The notes under the pieces are model-generated. The model saw only the letters and a program-made list of their open reading frames with translations. It had not been told where the DNA came from and searched no databases. A DNA stretch of 64,000 nt, from positions 992,001 to 1,056,000 of the forward strand of contig NZ_JANHGR010000001.1 of assembly GCF_026616205.1 (NCBI RefSeq), written 5' to 3'. Numbering within the stretch: position 1 is the first letter of the stretch; each line of letters starts with the position of its first letter. The DNA comes from Halolamina litorea. Lineage in GTDB: Archaea > Halobacteriota > Halobacteria > Halobacteriales > Haloferacaceae. Position numbers and translations under genes: made by a program. Positions 8,319 through 17,620 of the stretch are shown here, one piece after another.

Positions 8319-9323
8319 ATGTCTGACACGACCGACCAGTTCGGGCGGCTGTTCGTCGTCGTCGCGGGGACGCTCCTCGCGCTCGCCGCCGGCTGGCTGC
8401 TGTTCGTCGAGTATGCGGGTGACCTCGCGGACATCCTCGGCATCCTCCTCGCGCTCACGCTCGGCGGTATCGCCCTCAGGATCGCGGCCGGGATCGCCGA
8501 GAGCCAGTTCCCGAGCTACAACGTCGCGGAAGTCGGAGTCGAGGGGCCGATCACCCGTGACGGCGGCGGGAGCCGACCGATTCCGACGGGTCCGGTCGGC
8601 GCGACCGCCGACGAGATCGCCGACCAGATCGACGCGGCCGACGACGACCCCGCCGTCGACGCGCTGTTGGTCAAACTCAACACGCCCGGCGGCGAGATCG
8701 TCCCCAGCGAGGACATCCGCAACGCCGCGGCCGACTTCGACGGCCCGACCGTCGCCTACGCGACCGACGTCTGTGCGAGCGGTGGCTACTGGATCGCCGC
8801 CGGCTGCGACGAGATATGGGCCCGCGAGCCCTCGCTGGTGGGCTCGATCGGCGTGATCGGCTCCCGGCCCAACCTCGCCGGCCTCGCCGACCGGCTCGGG
8901 GTCAGCTACGAGCAGTTCACCGCCGGCGAGTACAAGGACGCCGGCACGCCGCTGAAAGAGATCGAGGAGCACGAACGCCAGTACCTCCAGGACATGATCG
9001 ACGAGAGCTACGACCAGTTCGTCGAACGCGTCGCCGAGGGCCGCGGGCTAGCCGAGGAAGCGATCCGTGACACCGAGGCTCGGGTCTACCACGGCGAGGC
9101 CGCGCTCGAACTGGGGCTGGTCGACGAGATCGGCACCCGTGAGGACGTAACCGATCGGGTCGAGGAACGACTCGGCGAAGAAGTCTCCGTCCGGGAGTTC
9201 TCCCCCCATCGCGGCCCGCTCGCTCGGGTCGGCATGGGTGCGCGATCACTGGCCTACGCGTTCGGCGCCGGCCTCGCCAGCCGCGTCGACGCCGACGGGC
9301 TGGGGTTCGATCTGCGGACGTGA
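8319..9323 (+). CDS. sppA: Signal peptide peptidase SppA, S49 family
   Basis: Membrane-bound serine protease of 334 residues of peptidase family S49, which degrades cleaved signal peptides and other membrane fragments. Two N-terminal membrane helices (about residues 8-55) precede the protease domain. NTPGGEIVPSEDI is the first conserved block, VCASGGYWIAAG holds the catalytic serine (about residue 153), and GEYKDAGTPLKE supplies the lysine of the Ser-Lys dyad (about residue 205). LVGSIGVIGSRP is also conserved. The start at 8319 follows an AT-rich promoter-like tract. Convergent neighbours are absent; the DUF373 gene follows 70 bases downstream. Confidence 0.92.
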   Translation: MSDTTDQFGRLFVVVAGTLLALAAGWLLFVEYAGDLADILGILLALTLGGIALRIAAGIAESQFPSYNVAEVGVEGPITRDGGGSRPIPTGPVGATADEIADQIDAADDDPAVDALLVKLNTPGGEIVPSEDIRNAAADFDGPTVAYATDVCASGGYWIAAGCDEIWAREPSLVGSIGVIGSRPNLAGLADRLGVSYEQFTAGEYKDAGTPLKEIEEHERQYLQDMIDESYDQFVERVAEGRGLAEEAIRDTEARVYHGEAALELGLVDEIGTREDVTDRVEERLGEEVSVREFSPHRGPLARVGMGARSLAYAFGAGLASRVDADGLGFDLRT

Positions 9324-9393
9324 GCGCTCACGTCTGGGAACCGAGCGTGAGAGCGACCCGAAGCTTAACGTCGCGGCGCCCGTCCCCTCCCCT

Positions 9394-10536
9394 GTGACCA
9401 CGCTGGTCCTCTGTGTTGACCGCTCCAACGACGTCGGCGCCAAGTCGGGCGCGTCCATGCCCGTCGCCGGCTGGGAGGCGGTCCGCTCGCTCGTCACCGA
9501 CGTGGGGTTGGCAGACCCCGAGGATGCGAGCGTCAACTGCCTGCTCGAAGCCCTCCGCGTCGCGCGCGACCTCACCGATAGCGGCGACGACGCCACCGTC
9601 GCGGTCGTCTCGGGCGGCGGCGAGTCCCGGGTCGGTGCTGACCGCGCCATCGCCCAGCAGATCGACGACCTCATCGAACGCTACGACCCGGAGTCGGCCA
9701 TCGTCGTCGTCGACAGCGCCGAGGACGAACGGGTCGTCCCGATCGTCGAGTCCCGCGTCGGCGTCGACGGCGTCGACCGCGTCGTCGTCCGGCAGGCCCG
9801 CGACATCGAGTCCACCTACTACCTGCTCAAACAGTTCCTCGGCGACGAGGAGATGCGCCAGACCGTCCTCGTACCGCTCGGAGTCGCGCTGCTCGTGCTG
9901 CCGGCGCTCGCCATCCAGTTCTCGACGCAGGTGGCGATGGCGGGGTTGGCCTCGCTGTTGGGTGCCGTCTTACTGTACAAGGGGTTGGCCATCGACGACC
10001 GACTCGAGAACACGCCCGAACAGGTTCGTGAAGCCCTCTACTCCGGGCAGGTGTCGGTCGTCACCTACGCCGTCGCCGTCGGGCTCGCACTCGTCGGTGC
10101 GTTCCTCGGCGGGCTCTCGGCAACCGACGCCGCCAGTGAACCGGCGCTGATCCGCGTCGCCTTCTTCGCCTACGACGCGGTTCCGTGGCTCGCGCTCGCG
10201 GCGTTGACGGCGTCCGCCGGTCGGCTGGTCGACGAGCGCATCCGCGACGAACGACTCACCTCGCCGGTGTTGAACCTCCCGTTCGGCGTCGTCGCCGTCG
10301 GGCTGGTCGTGCGGGGGTTCACGGGCTACTTCCTCGAACGGCAGGCCGGCGTCGACCACCTCCGGCTCGCACTATCGGGCACGGAAATCACGTTCCAACC
10401 GGGCCAGCGGCTGTTGGGGTTCATCGTTGCCGGCGTCGTCGTCTCGCTGATCGGCGTGCGGGTGGCCGCACGCGTCACCGAGGACGTCGAAGAAGCGGAC
10501 GGTATCGAGGCCGACGCCGAGCCCGAACAGTCCTAG
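9394..10536 (+). CDS. DUF373 family membrane protein
   Basis: A 380-residue archaeal protein of the DUF373 family. The N-terminal half (about residues 1-150) is soluble, beginning TTLVLCVDRSNDVGAK and containing VAVVSGGGES; the C-terminal half has about six to seven hydrophobic helices. Function is unknown. A GTG start at 9394 gives the usual N-terminus, where the family begins directly with the hydrophobic strand. Its TAG stop overlaps the stop of the convergent membrane protein gene through a shared CTAG at 10533-10536. Confidence 0.83.
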   Translation: MTTLVLCVDRSNDVGAKSGASMPVAGWEAVRSLVTDVGLADPEDASVNCLLEALRVARDLTDSGDDATVAVVSGGGESRVGADRAIAQQIDDLIERYDPESAIVVVDSAEDERVVPIVESRVGVDGVDRVVVRQARDIESTYYLLKQFLGDEEMRQTVLVPLGVALLVLPALAIQFSTQVAMAGLASLLGAVLLYKGLAIDDRLENTPEQVREALYSGQVSVVTYAVAVGLALVGAFLGGLSATDAASEPALIRVAFFAYDAVPWLALAALTASAGRLVDERIRDERLTSPVLNLPFGVVAVGLVVRGFTGYFLERQAGVDHLRLALSGTEITFQPGQRLLGFIVAGVVVSLIGVRVAARVTEDVEEADGIEADAEPEQS

Positions 10537-11303
10537 AACTGCCCCGGCGTCCCGGACCGACTGCTCGTCTCGTCGCCTTTCGGTCGGATCACGTCCGCCA
10601 GCGCCACCACGCCGCCGAGCAGCCAGCCAAGCGGGACGGCGATGCCGAACCACATGGCGACGTACGCCGGCCCGCGGAGGGCGAAGTTGTCCCGGATGAT
10701 CTGGTTGAGTCCCCCGACCGTGAGCACGTTGTCGAGGATCCAGATGGCGAGGTTGGTGCTCCCGGTTAGGACGCCCGCCAGCGCCGGCGAGTAGAGCGCT
10801 GCGACCACCGGCGGCAAGAACAGCGCGGTCATCGCGGCGGGATACGCGAACAGGACGCTCGTGAGCCGGCCGCCCCGGCTGGAGAACACGTACGCCAAGG
10901 CCGCGGCGACGGTCGCGACGCCGCCGGCGGCGGCGACGGCGATCAAGCCGTCAGTCGAGAACTGTCTGAGCCACGCGCCGACGGTGAGCAGCCCCCACAC
11001 TACTGCCGCGAGGCCGACGACGCCGACGATGCCCAGCCGGGTCGTCGCCGAGTCGAGCTTCCCCGCGTAGTAGCGCGTAGCGAACCCGAGGAGGAGGAGC
11101 GGGTAGCCGATCACCACCAGCGGCAGCCCGAGCGCGGCCCAGCCGTAGTAGCTCACCTTCTGGGCGCCGCTCTCTGGCTGCCAGCGGCCGAGCACGCTGC
11201 TGGGGTTGAGCTGCCTGGGGAACAGCAGCTCCATCCACGTCGCGTGGAGGCGCGCGACGTCGATGCGGATGGCGTCGATCAGTCCGGTTCGTTGCCCTTG
11301 CAT
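10533..11303 (-). CDS. Yip1-like polytopic membrane protein
   Basis: A 256-residue protein with five or six hydrophobic helices after an amphipathic N-terminus (about residues 1-55, containing WMELLFPRQLNPS). The arrangement resembles haloarchaeal Yip1-like or uncharacterised integral membrane proteins, but no diagnostic motif is present and I do not assign a function. The stop is shared with the convergent DUF373 gene in the tetranucleotide CTAG. The start at 11303 lies about 130 bases from the end of the reductase gene upstream on the same strand. Confidence 0.7.
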   Translation of the reverse strand: MQGQRTGLIDAIRIDVARLHATWMELLFPRQLNPSSVLGRWQPESGAQKVSYYGWAALGLPLVVIGYPLLLLGFATRYYAGKLDSATTRLGIVGVVGLAAVVWGLLTVGAWLRQFSTDGLIAVAAAGGVATVAAALAYVFSSRGGRLTSVLFAYPAAMTALFLPPVVAALYSPALAGVLTGSTNLAIWILDNVLTVGGLNQIIRDNFALRGPAYVAMWFGIAVPLGWLLGGVVALADVIRPKGDETSSRSGTPGQF

Positions 11304-11435
11304 TGGGCGTGGAGAGTAGCCGCGCCGAAGTGAAAGTTGCGGTGCGGTGGACCCGTGCAGTTCGTCCCGTTTTCAGCCGGTAGAAGGACTCAAACGCAGG
11401 TATCAGTATCGACCTATCAACGCAGTACGGTGGTG

Positions 11436-12674
11436 CTAGCGCGACTCGGAGAAGCGTTCGCGGGCGAACCGCGCCAGCAGCGGCACGTCGCTCAGCCGAA
11501 GGAGCTTCCGCATCGCGCCGACGTTGCCGGCGTTGACCTTCGCCAGCGTCTCCTCCTCGGTCGCGTTCAGGTCCGCCATCAGCTTGTCGTAGCGGGAGTT
11601 CGGCGCGAGGTAGAGCAGTTCGGTCATCAGCAGGCGCTCGCGCATCCGCGGGGCGACTTCGCTGTGCCAGAGCTTGTTGTACACCGCCATCGCCGCCGCC
11701 GAGGTGTCGGGCTCCTCGGGCGTGAGACAGCGGTCGGCCGTCGTCGCCGCCGCGCGACCGGACTGCATTCCCTTGTGGATGCCCTCTCCCCACAGCGGGT
11801 CGATAGAGGGGACGGTGTCGCCGACAGCCATGAAGTTGTCAGTGCTGAGTTCGCCCGGCATCTGGATGTGGGCCGAGCCGCGGTGGACCTTCCCCTCCAG
11901 CCGTTCGGCGTCCTCGAAGCGCGGGTCGGTGTCCATCCAGTACTGGAGGTAGTCGTCGATCCCCATCCCGTCCTTGCCGTGGTCGCGGTGGCTCTGGTTC
12001 TGGATGTAGCAGATCCCGACCTTGGCCTCGTCGCCGCCGGTGTGGAAGATCCACGAGTAGCCGCCGGGCGCGAGGTCGTGGTCGAGTCGGAGCATCATCG
12101 AGTCGGTCAGGTCGGCGTAGTCGGGGTGGTCGATCTCGACGCCTTCGAGTTCGTACTCGACGCCGATGGCCTGCTTGCCGCGTTCGAGGTCGCTGACGCC
12201 GAGGTCCTTGGCCAGCGGCGCCGCCGGGCCGGTGGCGTCGACGATGATGTCGCCGTAGACCTCCTCGTCGCCGTTGTAGCGGACGCCGACGGCCGCGCCG
12301 TCCTCGGTGATCGGTCGGGAGACGCGGGCGTCGAACCAGACCTCGGCGCCCTTCTCGCGGGCGTCGGCGACGAGCCACTGTTTGAACTCGGCGAACTCCA
12401 AGACGGCACCGGGCTGGTTCTGGACGTAGTGGTCGTTGGGTGACTCAAGCACCACGTCGTCGGTGTAGTTCATCACCACGTCGTCGGGGACGCCGAAGGC
12501 GGCCATCATCGACGGGAACGTACCGGCGGTCGACTTGTTGCTCTGACGCGGGAACTCGTCCTCCGACTCAAGTTCCAAGAGGACGACGTCGTAGCCTCGC
12601 TGGGCGAGGTCTCGGGCACACTGTGCGCCCGCCGGACCCGCCCCCGCGACGACCACGTCAAAACGGTCGGACAT
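11436..12674 (-). CDS. Geranylgeranyl reductase family protein
   Basis: FAD-dependent reductase of 412 residues in the geranylgeranyl reductase family, which saturates isoprenoid chains of archaeal membrane lipids (digeranylgeranylglycerophospholipid reductase) or related prenyl compounds. The N-terminal dinucleotide fold is FDVVVAGAGPAGAQCARDLA, with the acidic end of strand 2 in VVLLELE. The second FAD motif is seen in FMAVGDTVPSIDPLWGEGIH. The PxxYxWxFP-like family segment appears as GGYSWIFHTGGD. Haloarchaea usually carry several paralogues, so the exact lipid substrate is uncertain. Start at 12674 (MSDRFDVVV) rather than an ATG two codons upstream. Confidence 0.87.
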   Translation of the reverse strand: MSDRFDVVVAGAGPAGAQCARDLAQRGYDVVLLELESEDEFPRQSNKSTAGTFPSMMAAFGVPDDVVMNYTDDVVLESPNDHYVQNQPGAVLEFAEFKQWLVADAREKGAEVWFDARVSRPITEDGAAVGVRYNGDEEVYGDIIVDATGPAAPLAKDLGVSDLERGKQAIGVEYELEGVEIDHPDYADLTDSMMLRLDHDLAPGGYSWIFHTGGDEAKVGICYIQNQSHRDHGKDGMGIDDYLQYWMDTDPRFEDAERLEGKVHRGSAHIQMPGELSTDNFMAVGDTVPSIDPLWGEGIHKGMQSGRAAATTADRCLTPEEPDTSAAAMAVYNKLWHSEVAPRMRERLLMTELLYLAPNSRYDKLMADLNATEEETLAKVNAGNVGAMRKLLRLSDVPLLARFARERFSESR

Positions 12675-12811
12675 GAACACACGAAGCGCGGTGCGCGTAA
12701 TGAGTGTTGCTAACTACGCGGCGACCCCTGCGAGAAGGTGGCGCACGCAGCCGTTTTCCGTCGCCGCTCGTGGGTCGGAACGTCCGTCGAAAAAAGCTCG
12801 CGCCGGCGGCC

Positions 12812-13675
12812 TCAGTAGAACTCCCGAACGAGGTCCGTGGCGTTCTCGGGGGCGCCGTCGGGGATCTCGGTCATGTCCTCGGTGACGCCGTGGGCCTCGT
12901 GGTAGGGAACCGAGTTCTCGTCCTGGTAGAGCACGCCCTGGTACTCGCTGTCGCCGTCGAGGATGCGCTCTTTGGCCTGGTCGAAGTCGCTCGCGTCGTG
13001 GTCGGTCTCCGCGAGGTCCGTGAGGTTGTCGCGGAAGTAGTCGTACGTGTCCGTGTCGTTGAACGTGACACACGGCGAGAACACGTTGACGAAGCCGAAG
13101 CCGTCGTGCTCGATGGCCTGCTGGACCAGTTCGGCGTGGCGCTGGGCGTCGGAGGCGAACGACTGGGCGATGAAGGTTCCACCCGCGGAGAGCGCCAGGG
13201 CGAGGGGGTTGACCGGCGGCTGCTTGGGCCCCTGGGGCGTCGTCGCCGTCTCGAAGTCCTCGCGGCTCGTCGGCGAGGCCTGGCCCTTGGTGAGCCCGTA
13301 GATGCGGTTGTCCATCACGACGTAGCTCATGTCGACGTTCCGGCGCACTGCGTGGATGAAGTGGCCCGACCCGATCGAGTAGCCGTCGCCGTCGCCGCCG
13401 GCGACCATCACTTCGAGGTCGGGGTTGGCCATCTTCACGCCCGTGCCGACCGGTAGCGCCCGGCCGTGAACGCCGTGGAGCGCGTAGCTGTGCATGTACG
13501 TGCCGATCTTGCCCGAACAGCCGATGCCGGCGACGACGAACGTGTTGTCGGGGTCGTTGCCCGTGTTCGCCAGCGCCTTCATCATGCCGTTCATCGTCCC
13601 GAAGTCACCGCATCCGGGACACCAGGTGGGCTGCTTGTCGGATTTGAAGTCGATGAATCGAGTCTCGCTGCTCAT
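12812..13675 (-). CDS. korB: 2-oxoacid:ferredoxin oxidoreductase, beta subunit
   Basis: Thiamine-diphosphate-binding subunit (287 residues) of a ferredoxin-dependent 2-oxoacid dehydrogenase, acting in oxidative decarboxylation of 2-oxoglutarate or another oxoacid with electrons passing to ferredoxin. WCPGCGDFG and GIGCSGKIG supply cluster-ligand cysteines, and GGDGDGYSIGSGH with the later NRIYGLTKGQ forms the ThDP/Mg motif. It overlaps the alpha-subunit gene by four bases (13672-13675), showing translational coupling. The kor name follows haloarchaeal convention; substrate is not provable from sequence. Confidence 0.93.
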   Translation of the reverse strand: MSSETRFIDFKSDKQPTWCPGCGDFGTMNGMMKALANTGNDPDNTFVVAGIGCSGKIGTYMHSYALHGVHGRALPVGTGVKMANPDLEVMVAGGDGDGYSIGSGHFIHAVRRNVDMSYVVMDNRIYGLTKGQASPTSREDFETATTPQGPKQPPVNPLALALSAGGTFIAQSFASDAQRHAELVQQAIEHDGFGFVNVFSPCVTFNDTDTYDYFRDNLTDLAETDHDASDFDQAKERILDGDSEYQGVLYQDENSVPYHEAHGVTEDMTEIPDGAPENATDLVREFY

Positions 13676-15423
13676 TGGAGCACCTCCGTGATCTCCGCGG
13701 CCAGCTCGTCGGCCTTGAAGCCGACGCCGTTGTACTTGTTCACCCGGTCCACGCGCTGGAGCGTGTCGTGTTCCAGCACGTCCGCGAACTGCCCGGTCGC
13801 GTTACACTCGACGACGACGACCTGCTCCGCGGCCTCGAACGCCTCGGTCAGGTCCGGCCGCGGGAAGAGGTACGGCACCGAGAGGAACCGGAACTCGGGG
13901 GCGTCCTCGTCCATGAGGTCCATCGCCTCGTTGATGGTGCCCTCGTTGGACCCCCACGAGACCACGAGGTTGTCGGCGTCGGGGTTGCCGAACTCCCGGG
14001 GGCTCCAGTCCTCGCGCTCCTTGGCCGTCTCGACCTTGCGCTCGCGCTTGTGGACCTGCTCCATCCGGACTTCCGTGTCCTCGGTCCGCCGGCCGAGTTC
14101 GTTGTGCTCCAGCCCCGTGGACATGTGGGCGCCGTCGGTCGTCCCCGGCTTCGCGCGGGGGCTGATGCCGTCCTCGGTGGCGGCGTGGGCGCGGAAGCGG
14201 CCCTCCTCGTCGAGCCACTCCTCGACCTCGTCCTCGTCGACGAGTTTCCCGCGGTCGATCTCGACTTCGTCCATGTCGAACGCTTCCGGCGGGAACGTCT
14301 GTTCGGTGACGGCCATCTCGAGGTCCGAGACCAGGTACACCGGCGTCTGGTACTTCTCGGCGTAGTTGAACGCCTCGACGGTCTTCCAGAAACACTCCGC
14401 GATGGTCGTCGGCGCGACGACGAAGCGAGGGATCTCGCCGTGGCCGCCGTAGAGGGTCATGTTCAGGTCGCCCTGCTCCTGTTTGGTCGGCATCCCCGTC
14501 GAGGGGCCCGAGCGCATTACGTCACAGATCACCAGCGGCGTCTCGCTCTGGGCGACCAGCCCGAACGTCTCGGTCATCAGGTCGATCCCGGGACCGGAGG
14601 TCGCGGTCATCGACCGCGCGCCGGCGCGGGCCGCACCCAGCGCCATGTTGATCGCCGAGAGTTCGTCCTCGGCCTGTACGACGTGGCCGCCGTAGCGCTC
14701 CAGCCGGCCGGTCAGGTACTCCATCACGTCCGTCGCGGGCGTGATCGGGTAGCCCGAGTAGAACCGACAGCCGGCCGCGAGCGCGCCCATCCCGATGGCC
14801 TCGTCGCCGTTGATGAGGACGTAGTTCTCGTCGGTGGTTTCGAGTTCGTACTCGAACTCCGCGCTCGCGGCCTCGTAGTTCTCCTCGACGAACTCCGCGC
14901 CGAGGTCGGCGGCGGCCTTGTTGTTCTCGACGATGGACTGGCCCTTGTCGCCGAAGCGCTTCTCCAGCGAGGAGGCGAGGTGCTCGATCGGGAAGTCCGT
15001 GACCTCACACGCGGCGCCGAGGGCGACGATGTTGCGCATGATGGCGCCGCCCGCGTCCTCCGCGAGGGACTTGAGGGGAACGTCCATCCCGACCATCCCG
15101 TCGGGGATTTCGAGGTCCTGCATCGACGTTCGCTCGCCGTCGTAGATGATGACCGATCCCTCGTGGAGCTCCTCGAGGTTCTCGTCGACGGTGCGCTGGG
15201 TCAGCGCGATCAGGACGTCGAGACGGTCCACGGTGCTCTCGACGGGGTCGATGGCGGTCCGAACCTTGTAGGCGGTGTAGCCACCCCGGATCCGTGAGGC
15301 GAAGTCCTTCGAGGTGAACACGTGTCGACCGGCTCGGGAGAGTGCTCTCGCGAAGATCTTCCCGGTCGAGTCGATGCCATCGCCGGCCTCGCCGCCGATG
15401 GCCCAATTGAAGTCCGCTGGCAT
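13672..15423 (-). CDS. korA: 2-oxoacid:ferredoxin oxidoreductase, alpha subunit
   Basis: Alpha subunit of 583 residues with the gamma domain fused at the N-terminus: NWAIGGEAGDGIDSTGK opens the gamma region (about residues 1-195) and YSGYPITPATDVMEYL (about 225) begins the pyrimidine-binding alpha region; the C-terminal third contains VVEAFNYAEKYQTPV-type and WGSNEGTINEA segments. It partners the downstream beta subunit to form an alpha2beta2 enzyme without a separate ferredoxin subunit, the usual haloarchaeal form. The ATG at 15423 is chosen; the very long open frame upstream is an antisense shadow of the flavin reductase gene. Promoter must lie in 15424-15579, shared with that divergent gene. 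Confidence 0.93.
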   Translation of the reverse strand: MPADFNWAIGGEAGDGIDSTGKIFARALSRAGRHVFTSKDFASRIRGGYTAYKVRTAIDPVESTVDRLDVLIALTQRTVDENLEELHEGSVIIYDGERTSMQDLEIPDGMVGMDVPLKSLAEDAGGAIMRNIVALGAACEVTDFPIEHLASSLEKRFGDKGQSIVENNKAAADLGAEFVEENYEAASAEFEYELETTDENYVLINGDEAIGMGALAAGCRFYSGYPITPATDVMEYLTGRLERYGGHVVQAEDELSAINMALGAARAGARSMTATSGPGIDLMTETFGLVAQSETPLVICDVMRSGPSTGMPTKQEQGDLNMTLYGGHGEIPRFVVAPTTIAECFWKTVEAFNYAEKYQTPVYLVSDLEMAVTEQTFPPEAFDMDEVEIDRGKLVDEDEVEEWLDEEGRFRAHAATEDGISPRAKPGTTDGAHMSTGLEHNELGRRTEDTEVRMEQVHKRERKVETAKEREDWSPREFGNPDADNLVVSWGSNEGTINEAMDLMDEDAPEFRFLSVPYLFPRPDLTEAFEAAEQVVVVECNATGQFADVLEHDTLQRVDRVNKYNGVGFKADELAAEITEVLQ

Positions 15424-15579
15424 GCTGCGATTGAGTTCCCACGGACGGTGCAAAAGCCTTCTGAAGCGTGTCACCATCCGGCAGATTCTCGCCACGATCT
15501 TCGCGCAGAACCGACCGTTCGTACGGGGCGGAACCGCCGGAGGCGGAAGCGGCTTTAGGGCCGAGGGAGAACCGCGTGT

Positions 15580-16236
15580 ATGGACGCAACCGATGTCGAG
15601 GTGGTCGACCGGGAGACGGTCGGCCCCGACACGTTCACGCTCACCTTCGAGACGCCGGCCGGTTTCGAGGGGCTGGCGGGACAGTTCGTCAGGCTCTCCG
15701 CGGACGTGGCCGGCGACAGCTACGCGCGCTTCTACACGCTCTCCTCGCCCGACACCGTCGACACCTTCGAGGTCACCGTCGAGGTCCACGAGGACGGCGG
15801 CCCCTTCAGTGAACACCTCGCAGACCTCACCCCCGGCGACGAACTGACGATGGCCGGCCCCTACGGCGACGACTACTACGAGGACGAGGCGCGTGCGGTC
15901 GTGCTTGCAGGCGGCCCGGGCATCGGCGCCGCCGTCGCCATCGCCGAGGCGGCACTCGCGAACGACGCCGAAGCGGCCGTCGTCTACCGCTACAGCGACG
16001 AACCGGCCCACACCGACCGACTCGACGCGCTGGTCGACGCCGGCGCCGACGTGGCGACGCTGGGCGACGACGCGGACGACGAGGCGTTCCACGCGGCCGT
16101 CGATGACGCCCTGACCAACGCCGACGGCGAGGGGCTGTTCGTCTACGGCTTCGCCGACTTCGTCGATCTGGCGACCGAAGCCATCGAGGCCGCCGGCGGC
16201 GACGCGGACGGGGCGAAAGTCGAGAGCTTCGGGTAA
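15580..16236 (+). CDS. Ferredoxin reductase-like FAD/NAD(P) oxidoreductase
   Basis: Flavoprotein of 218 residues with the ferredoxin-NADP reductase fold. The N-terminal barrel has the FAD-binding ARFYTLSSP (RxYS/T-type) near residue 48 and the NAD(P) half starts at ARAVVLAGGPGIGAAVAIA, followed by the C-terminal FVYGFADFVDLA. It moves electrons between NAD(P)H and a ferredoxin- or flavin-type partner; its position divergent from korAB suggests handling of the ferredoxin that korAB reduces, which is inference. A TATA-like GGCTTTAGGG sits about 25 bases upstream of the ATG, typical of a leaderless transcript. Confidence 0.82.
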   Translation: MDATDVEVVDRETVGPDTFTLTFETPAGFEGLAGQFVRLSADVAGDSYARFYTLSSPDTVDTFEVTVEVHEDGGPFSEHLADLTPGDELTMAGPYGDDYYEDEARAVVLAGGPGIGAAVAIAEAALANDAEAAVVYRYSDEPAHTDRLDALVDAGADVATLGDDADDEAFHAAVDDALTNADGEGLFVYGFADFVDLATEAIEAAGGDADGAKVESFG

Positions 16237-16370
16237 GCGCAGTCGCGGCGCGTGAGCAGCGAGGGAGCAGGACGCCGGAACGGGTGGATGAGGTCGTCAA
16301 CGAGCGCCGGCATCCACTGAGGTCCAGTAGGCTGTTTATACTCAGTATCGGCTGTCCGCAAACGGGACGC

Positions 16371-17006
16371 ATGGAGAACGAGTGCGCGGTCTCTCGCCGC
16401 ACGTTCCTTCGAGCGGGCACCGCGAGCGCCGCCACGACGACGGCGGCCGGGACCGCAGCGGCACAGGAGAGCACCGAGAACGGGACGGCGACCGCCGGCG
16501 GCGGTGGCGGTGGGACAACCCACACCGTCGACATGACTGATGATCTCGTCTTCGACCCCGCGGAGGTCACGGTCGCGGCCGGTGATACCGTCGTCTGGGA
16601 GAACGTCGGTACGATCGGGCACAGCGCCACCGCCTACGAGGACGAGATTCCCGAGGGAGCCGAGTTCTGGGCATCCGGCGGCTTCGACGCCGAACAGCCC
16701 GCCCGTGACGGCTACCCTGAACAGGGGGACATCCCCGGGGGCGAGAGCTACGAGCACACGTTCGAGACGGTTGGGACACACGAGTACTTCTGTATCCCCC
16801 ACGAGAGCGTGGGCATGCTCGGCACCCTCGAAGTCGTCGAAGACCTCGAACCGACGGGAGCCCCCGAGGCGGCCGGACCCGCGGTCCCCAGCGGCGCGCG
16901 GACCCTGGGCGTCGGCGTCGCGTTCGCGATGTCGGCGACGTTGGTACTCGCCTACTTCTTCCTGAAGTTCGGCGGCGACAGCCCCGGCCACGAGACCGAG
17001 GAGTAA
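16371..17006 (+). CDS. Halocyanin, Tat-exported, C-terminally anchored (copy A)
   Basis: Blue-copper protein of 211 residues. The N-terminus has a twin-arginine signal (SRRTFLRAG), followed by a Gly-rich linker and a single type-1 copper domain (about residues 48-160): ligands are the His in GHSATAY and Cys, His and Met in FCIPHESVGM. A C-terminal helix (about residues 180-200, followed by KFGGDSPGH) anchors it in the membrane with the copper domain outside. It would carry electrons between respiratory complexes. A TATA-like TTTATACT lies about 35 bases upstream. It is one of a tandem pair with the next gene. Confidence 0.93.
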   Translation: MENECAVSRRTFLRAGTASAATTTAAGTAAAQESTENGTATAGGGGGGTTHTVDMTDDLVFDPAEVTVAAGDTVVWENVGTIGHSATAYEDEIPEGAEFWASGGFDAEQPARDGYPEQGDIPGGESYEHTFETVGTHEYFCIPHESVGMLGTLEVVEDLEPTGAPEAAGPAVPSGARTLGVGVAFAMSATLVLAYFFLKFGGDSPGHETEE

Positions 17007-17620
17007 GCGGGAGCGACTCGTCGGTCCGCATCGACTCGTCGTCGACGGACGCCGAAATCGCGGCCGGAGACCCTCGGATGGGGGTTACGTCGCGTCTTCG
17101 GCGACATAGAGATGTCCACACGGGCTTCGGCGACCGCTGCTCGATCGAGTCGCCTCCGCGACCTCGCGCTCGGCCCGGAACCAAAGTATTCACTATCGGG
17201 CGTGTACAAGCCCGGTGTATGGAGAACGACGACGCCCTTTCTCGCCGCTCGTTCATTCGTGCCGGCACCGCCGGCGCCGCGGCGACGACGGCGGTCGGGA
17301 CGGCGGCGGCACAGGAGGGTACCACAACCGGGACCGCGACCGGAACCGAGTCGGGCGGTGGCGGCGGCGAGACACACGTCGTCGACATGACCGACGACCT
17401 CGTGTTCGCGCCCAAGGAGATCACGATCGCACCCGGCGACACGGTCGTCTGGGAGAACGTGGGTTCGATCGGGCACAGCGTGACCGCCTACGAGGACGAG
17501 ATTCCCGAGGGAGCCGAGTTCTGGGCATCCGGCGGCTTCGACGCCGAACAGCCCGCCCGTGACGGCTACCCCGAACAGGGGGACATCCCCGGGGGCGAGA
17601 GCTACGAGCACACGTTCGAG
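16629..17620 (+). repeat. Near-identical 138-base block shared by twin halocyanin genes
   Basis: Positions 16629-16766 and 17483-17620 (offset 854) match over 138 bases with one difference (a synonymous T/C at the proline codon of GYPEQGD). Sequence on both sides diverges clearly, for example in the linkers and the stretch around the copper-ligand cysteine. The second match, at the C-terminal anchor (TTCCTGAAGTTCGGCGGCGA region), is shorter. The pattern points to gene conversion or strong constraint on this block. Confidence 0.85.

Noticed and set aside
7074-8972. Long minus-strand frame of about 630 codons across the coiled-coil gene
   Set aside because: Antisense shadow caused by Glu/Lys-rich coding with no stop in reverse; Leu/Val-only composition and no domain.
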